Source: Lineus longissimus (lineage: Eukaryota; Nemertea; Pilidiophora; Heteronemertea; Lineidae). Taken from it: a stretch of DNA of 64,000 bases. The position numbers and the translations under genes were made by a program. Positions 49,601-61,000 of this stretch are shown here, in pieces; positions within the stretch are counted from its first letter, which is position 1; every line of letters begins with the position of its first letter. The notes beneath the pieces were generated by a model, which saw nothing but the letters and a program-made list of their open reading frames with translations, searched no databases and was not told the origin of the DNA. The stretch lies in contig NC_088322.1 in assembly GCF_910592395.1 (NCBI RefSeq), positions 1,738,001-1,802,000 on the forward strand, written 5' to 3'.

Positions 49601-52599
49601 TAACTGTCCGGGTGTCCAGGGCCGTATTCACGAAGCACTCTTAGTCAGAGCACGCTCTTAGCGTCCTCGTAGGCTATTCAGAAACTGAGCTATAAGTGTG
49701 TGGATACCTATATACTTGGACACTCTTTTTGAGTATCTAAGTGTCCTGGTGGCCAGGGCCGTATTCACGAAGCACTCTTAGTCAGAGCACGCTCTTAGCG
49801 TCCTCGTAGGCTATTCAGAAAATGAGCTATAAGCGTGTGGATACCTAGATACTTGGACACTCTTTTTAGGTATCTAAGTCTCCGGGTGTCCAGGGCCGTA
49901 TTCACGAAGCACTCTTAGTCAGAGCACGCTCTTAGCGTCCTCGTAGGCTATTCAGAAAATGAGCTATAAGTGTGTGGATACCTAGATACTTGGACACTCT
50001 TTTTGAGTATCTAAGTGTCCTGGTGTCCAGGGCCGTATTCACGAAGCACTCTTAGTCAGAGCACGCTCTTAGCGTCCTCGTAGGCTATTCAGAAAATGAG
50101 CTATAAGCGTGTGGATACCTAGATACTTGGACACTCTTTTTAGGTATCTAAGTGTCCAGATGTCCAGGGCCGTATTTACGAAGCACTCTTAGTCAGAGCA
50201 CGCTCTTAGCGTCCTCGTAGGCTATTCAGAAATTGAGCTATAAGTGTGTGGATACCTAGATACTTGGACACTCTTTTTAGGTATCTAAGTGTCCGGGTGT
50301 GCAGGGCCGTATTCACGAAGCACTCTTAGTCAGAGCACGCTCTTGGCGTCCTCGTAGGCTATTCAGAAACTGAGCTATAAGTGTGTGGATACCTAGATAC
50401 TTGGACACTCTTTTTAGGTATCTAAGTGTCCGGGTGTCCAGGGCCGTATTCACGAAGCACTCTTAGTCAGAGCACGCTCTTAGCGTCCTCGTAGGCTATT
50501 CAGAAACTGAGCTATAAGTGTGTGGATACCTAGATACTTGGACACTCTTTTTAGGTATCTAAGTGTCCTGGTGTCCAGGGCCGTATTCACGAAGCACTCT
50601 TAGTCAGAGCACGCTCTTAGCGTCCTCGTAGGCTATTCAGAAACTGAGCTATAAGTGTGTGGATACCTAGATACTTGGACACTCTTTTTAGGTATCTAAG
50701 TGTCCGGGTGTCCAGGGCGGTATTCACGAAGCACTCTGAGTCAGAGCACGCTCTTAGCGTCCTCGTAGGCTATTCTGAAACTGAGCTATAAGTGTGTGGA
50801 TACCTAGATACTTGGACACTCTTTTTAGGTATCTAAGTGTCTGGGTGTCCAGGGCCGTATTCACGAAGCACTCTTAGTCAGAGCACGCTCCTAGCGTCCT
50901 CGTAGGCTATTCAGAAACTGAGCTATAAGTGTGTGGATACCTAGATACTTGGACACTCTTTTTAGGTATCTAAGTGTCCGGGTTTCCAGGGCCGTATTCA
51001 CGAAGCACTCTTAGTCAGAGCACGCTCTTAGCGTCCTCGTAGGCTATTCAGAAACTGAGCTATAAGTGTGTGGATACCTAGATACTTGGACACTCTTTTT
51101 AGGTATCTAAGTGTCTGGGTGTCCAGGGCGGTATTCACGAAGCACTCTTAGTCAGAGCACGCTCTTAGCGTCCTCGTAGGCTATTCAGAAACTGAGCTAT
51201 AAGTGTGTGGATACCTAGATACTTGGACACTCTTTTTAGGTATCTAAGTGTCCGGTGTCCAGGGCCGTATTCACGAAGCACCCTTAGTCAGAGCACGCTC
51301 TTAGCGTCCTCGTAGGCTATTCAGAAACTGAGCTATAAGTGTGTGGATACCTAGATACTTGGACACTCTTTTTAGGTATCTAAGTGTCCGGGTGTCCAGG
51401 GCCGTATTCACGAAGCACCCTTAGTCAGAGCACGCTCTTAGCGTCCTCGTAGGCTATTCAGAAACTGAGCTATAAGTGTGTTGATACCTAGATACTTGGA
51501 CACTCTTTTTAGGTATCTAAGTGTCCGGGTGTCCAGGGCGGTATTCACGAAGCACTCTTAGTCAGAGCACGCTCTTAGCGTCCTCGTAGGCTATTCTGAA
51601 ACTGAGCTATAAGTGTGTGGATACCTAGATACTTGGACACTCTTTTTAGGTATCTAAGTGTCCGGGTGTCCAGTGCCGTATTCACGAAGCACTCTTAGTC
51701 AGAGCACGCTCCTAGTGTCCTCGTTGGCTATTCAGAAACTGAGCTATAAGTGTGTGGATACCTAGATACTTGGACACTCTTTTTAGGTATCTAAGTGTCC
51801 GGGTTTCCAGGGCCGTATTCACGAAGCACTCTTAGTCAGAGCACGGTCTTAGCGTCCTCGTAGGCTATTCAGAAACTGAGCTATAAGTGTGTGGATACCT
51901 AGATACTTGGACACTCTTTTTAGGTATCTAAGTGTCCGGGTGTCCAGGGCCGTATTCACGAAGCACTCTTAGTCAGAGCACGCTCTTAGCGTCCTCGTAG
52001 GCTATTCAGAAACTGAGCTATAAGTGTGTGGATACCTAGATACTTGGACACTCTTTTTAGGTATCTAAGTGTCCGGGTGTCCAGGGCCGTATTCACGAAG
52101 CACCCTTAGTCAGAGCACGCTCTTAGCGTCCCTGTAGGCTATTCAGAAACTGAGCTATAAGTGTGTGGATACCTAGATACTTGGACACTCTTTTTAGGTA
52201 TCTAAGTGTCCGGGTGTCCAGGGCCGCATTCACGAAGCACTCTTAGTCAGAGCACGCTCTTAGCGTCCTCGTAGGCTATTCTGAAACTGAGCTATAAGTG
52301 TGTGGATACCTAGATACTTGGACACTCTTTTTAGGTATCTAAGTGTCCTGGTGTCCAGTGCCGTATTCAAGAAGCACTCTTAGTCAGAGCACGCTCCTAG
52401 TGTCCTCGTAGGCTATTCAGAAACTGAGCTATAAGTGTGTGGATACCTAGATACTTGGACACTCTTTTTAGGTATCTAAGTGTCCGGGTGTCCAGGGCCG
52501 TATTCACGAAGCACTCTTAGTCAGAGCACGCTCTTAGCGTCCTCGTAGGCTATTCAGAAACTGAGCTATAAGTGTGTGGATACCTAGATACTTGGACAC

Positions 52600-55500
52600 T
52601 CTTTTTAGGTATCTAAGTGTCCGGGTGTCCAGTGGCGTATTCACGAAGCACTCTGAGTCAGAGCACGCTCTTAGCGTCTTCGTAGGCTATTCAGCAACTG
52701 AGCTATAAGTGTGGGGATACCTAGATACTCGGACACTATTTTTAGGTATCTAAGTGTCCGGGTGTCCAGGGCGGTATTCACGAAGCACTCTTAGTCAGAG
52801 CACGCTCTTAGCGTCCTCGTAGGCTATTCAGAAAATGAGCTATAAGTGTGTGGATACCTAGCTACTTGGACACTCTTTTTAGGTATCTAAGTGTCCGGGT
52901 GTGCTGGGCCGTATTCACGAAGCACTCTTAGTCAGAGCACGCTCTTAGCGTCCTCGTAGGCTATTCAGAAAATGAGCTATAAGCGCGTGGATACCTAGAT
53001 ACTTGGACACTCTTTTTAGGTATCTAAGTGTCCTGGTGTCCAGGGCCGTATTCACGAAGCACTCTTAGTCAGAGCACGCTCTTAGCGTCCTCGTAGGCTA
53101 TTCAGAAACTGAGCTATAAGTGTGTGGATACCTAGATACTTGGACACTCTTTTTGAGTATCTAAGTGTCCGGGTGTCCAGGGCCGTATTCACGAAGCACT
53201 CTTAGACAGAGCACGCTCTTAGCGTCCTCGTAGGCTATTCAGAAACTGAGCTATAAGTGTGTGGATACCTAGATACCTGGACACTCTTTTTAGGTATCTA
53301 AGTGTCCTGGTGTCCAGGGCCGTATTCACGAAGCACTCTTAGTCAGAGCACGCTCTTAGCATCCTCGTAGGCTATTCAGAAACTGAGCTATAAGTGTGTG
53401 GATACCTAGATACTTGGGCACTCTTTTTAGGTATCTAAGTGTCCGGGTGTCCAGGGCCGTATTCACGAAGCACTCTTAGTCAGAGCACGCTCTTAGCGTC
53501 CTCGTAGGCTATTCAGAAACTGAGCTATAAGTGTGTGGATACCTAGATACTTGGACACTCTTTTTAGGTATCTAAGTGTCCGGGTGTCCAGTGCCGTATT
53601 CACGAAGCACTCTGAGTCAGAGCACGCTCTTAGCGTCTTCGTAGGCTATTCAGCAACTGAGCTATAAGTGTGTGGATACCTAGATACTTGGACACTATTT
53701 TTAGGTATCTAAGTGTCCGGGTGTCCAGGGCGGTATTCACGAAGCACTCTTAGTCAGAGCACGCTCTTAGCGTCCTCGTAGGCTATTCAGAAAATGAGCT
53801 ATAAGTGTGTGGATACCTAGATACTTGGACACTCTTTTTAGGTATCTAAGTGTCCGGGTGTGCTGGGCCGTATTCACGAAGCACGCTTATTCAGAGCACG
53901 CTCTTAGCGTCCTCGTAGGCTATTCAGAAAATGAGCTATAAGCGCGTGGATACCTAGATACTTGGACACTCTTTTTAGGTATCTAAGTGTCCTGGTGTCC
54001 AGGGCCGTATTCACGAAGCACTCTTAGTCAGAGCACGCTCTTAGCGTCCTCGTAGGCTATTTAGAAACTGAGCTATAAGTGTGTGGATACCTAGATACTT
54101 GGACACTCTTTTTGAGTATCTAAGTGTCCGGGTGTCCAGGGCCGTATTCACGAAGCACTCTTAGACAGAGCACGCTCTTAGCGTCCTCGTAGGCTATTCA
54201 GAAACTGAGCTATAAGTGTGTGGATACCTAGATACTTGGACACTCTTTTTAGGTATCTAAGTGTCCTGGTGTCCAGGGCCGTATTCACGAAGCACTCTTA
54301 GTCAGAGCACGCTCTTAGCATCCTCGTAGGCTATTCAGAAACTGAGCTATAAGTGTGTGGATACCTAGATACTTGGGCACTCTCTTTAGGTATCTAAGTG
54401 TCCGGGTGTCCAGGGCTGTATTCACGAAGCACTCTTAGTCAGAGCACGCTCTTAGCGTCCTCGTAGGCTATTCAGAAACTGAGCCATAAGTGTGTGGATA
54501 CCTAGATACTTGGACACTCTTTTTAGGTATCTAAGTGTCCGGGTGTCCAGGGCCGTATTCACGAAGCACTCTTAGTCAGAGCACGCTCTTAGCGTCCTCG
54601 TAGGCTATTCAGAAACTAGCTATAAGTGTGTGGATACCTAGATACGTGGACACTCTTTTTAGGTATCTAAGTGTCCGGGTGTCCAGGGCCGTATTCACGA
54701 AGCACCCTTAGTCAGAGCACGCTCTTAGCGTCCTCGTAGGCTATTCAGAAACTGAGCTATAAGTGTGTGGATACCTAGATACTTGGACACTCTTTTTAGG
54801 TATCTAAGTGTCCGGGTGTCCAGGGCCGTATTCACGAAGCACTCTTAGTCAGAGCACGCTCTTAGCGTCCTCGTAGGCTATTCAGAAACTAGCTATAAGT
54901 GTGTGGATACCTAGATACGTGGACACTCTTTTTAGGTATCTAAGTGTCCGGGTGTCCAGGGCCGTATTCACGAAGCACCCTTAGTCAGAGCACGCTCTTA
55001 GCGTCCTCGAAGGCTATTCAGAAACTGAGCTATAAGTGTGTGGATACCTAGATACTTGGACACTCTTTTTAGGTATCTAAGTGTCTGGGTGTGCTGGGCC
55101 GTATTCACGAAGCACTCTTAGTCAGAGCACGCTCTTAGCGTCCTCGTAGGCTATTCAGAAACTGAGCTATAAGTGTGTGGATACCTAGATACTTGGACAC
55201 TCTTTTTAGGTATCTAAGTGTCCGGGTGTCCAGGGCCGTATTCACGAAGCACTCTTAGACAGAGCACGCTCTTAGCGTCCTCGTAGGCTATTCAGAAACT
55301 GAGCTATAAGTGTGTGGATACCTAGATACCTGGACACTCTTTTTAGGTATCTAAGTGTCCTGGTGTCCAGGGCCGTATTCACGAAGCACTCTTAATCAGA
55401 GCACGCTCTTAGCATCCTCGTAGGCTATTCAGAAACTGAGCTATAAGTGTGTGGATACCTAGATACTTGGGCACTCTTTTTAGGTATCTAAGTGTCCGGG

Positions 55501-55760
55501 TGTCCAGGGCCGTATTCACGAAGCACTCTTAGTCAGAGCACGCTCTTAGCGTCCTCGTAGGCTATTCAGAAACTGAGCTATAAGTGTGTGGATACCTAGA
55601 TACTTGGACACTCTTTTTAGGTATCTAAGTGTCCGGGTGTCCAGTGCCGTATTCACGAAGCACTCTGAGTCAGAGCACGCTCTTAGCGTCTTCGTAGGCT
55701 ATTCAGCAACTGAGCTATAAGTGTGTGGATACCTAGATACTCGGACACTATTTTTAGGTA
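52600..55760. repeat. 7-mer and 15-mer spaced copies of a marked monomer pair
   Basis: The pair with CTCTGAGTCAG, GTCTTCGTAGG and CAGCAACTG occurs near 52676, 53635 and 55688. The distances are about 959 bp (7 monomers) and 2,053 bp (15 monomers), with shared neighbours (GTGCTGGG, GCGCGTGG, TTAGACAGAG, AGCATCCTCG). Confidence 0.75.
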
Positions 55761-57289
55761 TCTAAGTGTCCGGGTGTCCAGGGCGGTATTCACGAAGCAC
55801 TCTTAGTCAGAGCACGCTCTTAGCGTCCTCGTAGGCTATTCAGAAAATGAGCTATAAGTGTGTGGATACCTAGATACTTCGACACTCTTTTTAGGTATCT
55901 AAGTGTCCGGGTGTCCAGGGCCGTATTCACGAAGCACTCCTAGTCAGAGCACGCTCTTAGTGTCCTCGTAGGCTATTCAGAAACTGAGCTATAAGTGTGT
56001 GGATACCTAGATACTTGGACACTCTTTTTGAGTATCTAAGTGTCCGGATGTCCAGGGCCGTATTTACGAAGCACTCTTAGCCAGAGCACGCTGTTAGCGT
56101 CCTCGTAGGCTATTCAGAAACTGAGCTATAAGTGTGTGGATACCTAGATACTTGGACACTCTTTTTGAGTATCTAAGTGTCCTGGTGTCCAGGGCCGTAT
56201 TCACGAAGCACTCTTAGTCAGAGCACGCTCTTAGCGTCCTCGTAGGCTATTCAGAAACTGAGCTATAAGTGTGTGGATACCTAGATACTTGGACACTCTT
56301 TTTAGGTATCTAACTGTCCGGGTGTTCAGGGCCGTATTCACGAAGCACTCTTAGTCAGAGCACGCTCTTAGCGTCCTCGTAGGCTATTCAGAAACTGAGC
56401 TATAAGTGTGTGGATACCTAGATACTTGGACACTCTTTTTAGGTATCTAAGTGTCCGGGTGTCCAGGGCGGTATTCATGAAGCACTCTTAGTCAGAGCAC
56501 GCTCTTAGCGTCCTCGTAGGCTATTCAGAAACTGAGCTATAAGTGTGTGGATACCTAGATACTTGGACACTCTTTTTAGGTATCTAAGTGTCCGGGTGTC
56601 CAGGGCCGTATTCACGAAGCACTCTTAGTCAGAGCACGCTCTTAGCGTCCTCGTAGGCTATTCAGAAACTGAGCTATAAGTGTGTGGATACCTAGATACT
56701 TGGACACTATTTTTAGGTATCTAAGTGTCCGGGTGTCCAGGGCCGTATTCACGAAGCACTCTTAGTCAGAGCACGCTCTTAGCGTCCTCGTAGGCTATTC
56801 AGAAACTGAGCTATAAGTGTGTGGATACCTAGATACTTGGACACTCTTTTTAGGTATCTAAGTGTCCGGATGTCCAGGGCCGTATTCACGAAGCACTCTT
56901 AGTCAGAGCACGCTCTTAGCGTCTTCGTAGGCTATTCAGAAACTGAGCTATAAGTGTGTGGATACCAAGATACTTGGACACTCTTTTTAGGTATCTAAGT
57001 GTCCGGGTGTCCAGGGCCGTATTCACGAAGCACTCTTAGTCAGAGCACGCTCTTAGCGTCCTCATAGGCTATTCAGAAACTGAGCTATAAGCGTGTGGAT
57101 ACCTAGATACTTGGACACTCTTTTTAGGTATCTAAGTGTCCGGGTGTCCAGGGCCGTATTCACGAAGCACTCTTAGTCAGAGCACGCTCTTAGCGTCCTC
57201 GTAGGCTATTCAAAAAATGAGCTATAAGTGTGTGGATACCTAGATACTTGGACACTCTTTTTAGGTATCTAAGTGTCCGGGTGTCCAGG

Positions 57290-60200
57290 GCCGTATTCAC
57301 GAAGCACTCCTAGTCAGAGCACGCTCTTAGTGTCCTCGTAGGCTATTCAGAAACTGAGCTATAAGTGTGTGGATACCTAGATACTTGGACACTCTTTTTG
57401 AGTATCTAAGTGTCCTGGTGTCCAGGGCCGTATTCACGAAGCACTCTTAGTCAGAGCCACTCTTAGCGTCCTCGTAGGCTATTCAGAAAATGAGCTATAA
57501 GCGTGTGGATACCTAGATACTTGGACACTCTTTTTAGGTATCTAAGTGTCCGGATGTCCAGGGCCGTATTTACGAAGCACTCTTAGTCAGAGCACGCTCT
57601 TAGCGTCCTCGTAGGCTATTCAAAAACTGAGCTATAAGTGTGTGGATACCTAGATACTTGGACACTCTTTTTAGGTATCTAAGTGTCCTGGTGTCCAGGG
57701 CCGTATTCATGAAGCACTCTTAGTCAGAGCACGCTCTTAGCGTCCTCGTAGGCTATTCAGAAACTGAGCTATAAGTGTGTGGATACCTAGATACTTGGAC
57801 ACTCTTTTTAAGTATCTAAGTGTCCGGGTGTGCAGGGCCGTATTCACGAAGCACTCTTAGTCAGAGCACGCTCTTAGCGTCCTCGTAGGCTATTCAGAAA
57901 CTGAGCTATAAGTGTGTGGATACCTAGATACTTGGAAACTCTTTTTGAGTATCTAAGTGTCCTGGTGGCCAGGGCCGTATTCACGAAGCACTCTTAGTCA
58001 GAGCACGCTCTTAGCGTCCTCGTAGGCTATTCAGAAAATGAGCTATAAGCGTGTGGATACCTAGATACTTGGACACTCTTTTTAGGTATCTAAGTGTCCG
58101 GGTGTCCAGGGCCGTATTCACGAAGCACTCTTAGTCAGAGCACGCTCTTAGCGTCCTCGTAGGCTATTCAGAAAATGAGCTATAAGTGTGTGGATACCTA
58201 GATACTTGGACACTCTTTTTAGGTATCTAAGTGTCCGGGTGTCCAGGGCCGTATTCACGAAGCACTCCTAGTCAGAGCACGCTCTTAGTGTCCTCGTAGG
58301 CTATTCAGAAACTGAGCTATAAGTGTGTGGATACCTAGATACTTGGACACTCTTTTTGAGTATCTAAGTGTCCTGGTGTCCAGGGCCGTATTCACGAAGC
58401 ACTCTTAGTCAGAGCACGCTCTTAGCGTCCTCGTAGGCTATTCAGAAAATGAGCTATAAGCGTGTGGATACCTAGATACTTGGACACTCTTTTTAGGTAT
58501 CTAAGTGTCCGGATGTCCAGGGCCGTATTTACGAAGCACTCTTAGTCAGAGCACGCTCTTAGCGTCCTCGTAGGCTATTCAGAAACTGTGCTACAAGTGT
58601 GTGGATACCTAGATACTTGGACACTCTTTTTAGGTATCTAAGTGTCCGGGTGTCCAGGGCCGTATTCATGAAGCACTCTTAGTCAGAGCACGCTCTTAGC
58701 GTCCTCGTAGGCTATTCAGAAACTGAGCTATAAGTGTGTGGATACCTAGATACTTGGACACTCGTTTTAGGTATCTAAGTGTCCGGGTGTGCAGGGCCGT
58801 ATTCACGAAGCACTCTTAGTCAGAGCACGCTCTTAGCGTCCTCGTAGGCTATTCAGAAACTGAGCTATAAGTGTGTGGATACCTAGATACTTGGACACTC
58901 TTTTTAGGTATCTAAGTGTCCGGGTGTCCAGGGCCGTATTCACGAAGCACTCTTAGTCAGAGCACGCTCTTAGCGTCCTCGTAGGCTATTCAGAAACTGA
59001 GCTATAAGTGTTTGGATACCTAGATACTTGGACACTCTTTTTAGGTATCTAAGTGTCCTGGTGTCCAGGGCCGTATTCACGAAGCACTCTTAGTCAGAGC
59101 ACGCTCTTAGCGTCCTCATAGGCTATTCAGAAACTGAGCTATAAGTGTGTGGATACCGAGATACTTGGACACTCTTTTTGAGTATCTAAGTGTCCTTCTG
59201 GCCAGGGCCGTATTCACGAAGCACTCTTAGTCAGAGCACGCTCTTAGCGTCCTCGTAGGCTATTCAGAAAATGAGCTATAAGCGTGTGGATACCTAGATA
59301 CTTGGACACTCTTTTTAGGTATCTAAGTGTCCGGGTGTCCAGGGCCGTATTTACGAAGCACTCTTAGTCAGAGCACGCTCTTAGCGTCCTCGTAGGCTAT
59401 TCAAAAAATGAGCTATAAGTGTGTGGATACCTAGATACTTGGACACTCTTTTTAGGTATCTAAGTGTCCGGGTGTCCAGGGCCGTATTCACGAAGCACTC
59501 CTAGTCAGAGCACGCTCTTAGTGTCCTCGTAGGCTATTCAGAAACTGAGCTATAAGTGTGTGGATACCTAGATACTTGGACACTCTTTTTGAGTATCTAA
59601 GTGTCCTGGTGTCCAGGGCCGTATTCACGAAGCACTCTTAGTCAGAGCCACTCTTAGCGTCCTCGTAGGCTATTCAGAAAATGAGCTATAAGCGTGTGGA
59701 TACCTAGATACTTGGACACTCTTTTTAGGTATCTAAGTGTCCGGATGTCCAGGGCCGTATTTACGAAGCACTCTTAGTCAGAGCACGCTCTTAGCGTCCT
59801 CGTAGGCTATTCAAAAACTGAGCTATAAGTGTGTGGATACCTAGATACTTGGACACTCTTTTTAGGTATCTAAGTGTCCTGGTGTCCAGGGCCGTATTCA
59901 TGAAGCACTCTTAGTCAGAGCACGCTCTTAGCGTCCTCGTAGGCTATTCAGAAACTGAGCTATAAGTGTGTGGATACCTAGATACTTGGACACTCTTTTT
60001 AAGTATCTAAGTGTCCGGGTGTGCAGGGCCGTATTCACGAAGCACTCTTAGTCAGAGCACGCTCTTAGCGTCCTCGTAGGCTATTCAGAAACTGAGCTAT
60101 AAGTGTGTGGATACCTAGATACTTGGAAACTCTTTTTGAGTATCTAAGTGTCCTGGTGGCCAGGGCCGTATTCACGAAGCACTCTTAGTCAGAGCACGCT

Positions 60201-61000
60201 CTTAGCGTCCTCGTAGGCTATTCAGAAAATGAGCTATAAGCGTGTGGATACCTAGATACTTGGACACTCTTTTTAGGTATCTAAGTGTCCGGGTGTCCAG
60301 GGCCGTATTCACGAAGCACTCTTAGTCAGAGCACGCTCTTAGCGTCCTCGTAGGCTATTCAGAAAATGAGCTATAAGTGTGTGGATACCTAGATACTTGG
60401 ACACTCTTTTTAGGTATCTAAGTGTCCGGGTGTCCAGGGCCGTATTCACTAAGCACTCCTAGTCAGAGCACGCTCTTAGTGTCCTCGTAGGCTATTCAGA
60501 AACTGAGCTATAAGTGTGTGGATACCTAGATACTTGGACACTCTTTTTGAGTATCTAAGTGTCCTGGTGTCCAGGGCCGTATTCACGAAGCACTCTTAGT
60601 CAGAGCACGCTCTTAGCGTCCTCGTAGGCTATTCAGAAAATGAGCTATAAGCGTGTGGATACCTAGATACTTGGACACTCTTTTTAGGTATCTAAGTGTC
60701 CGGATGTCCAGGGCCGTATTTACGAAGCACTCTTAGTCAGAGCACGCTCTTAGCGTCCTCGTAGGCTATTCAGAAACTGTGCTATAAGTGTGTGGATACC
60801 TAGATACTTGGACACTCTTTTTAGGTATCTAAGTGTCCGGGTGTCCAGGGCCGTATTCATGAAGCACTCTTAGTCAGAGCACGCTCTTAGCGTCCTCGTA
60901 GGCTATTCAGAAACTGAGCTATAAGTGTGTGGATACCTAGATACTTGGACACTCTTTTTAGGTATCTAAGTGTCCGGGTGTGCAGGGCCGTATTCACGAA
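57290..61000. repeat. 16-monomer (about 2.19 kb) higher-order duplication
   Basis: The monomer with the shortened CAGAGCCACTCTTAG occurs near 57451 and 59642, and the neighbours (CTCCTAGTC, CCGGATGTCC with TATTTACG, TTTTTAAGTATC, TTGGAAACTC, CTGGTGGCC, ACTGTGCTA) follow in the same order in both copies, 2,191 bp apart. Confidence 0.8.
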
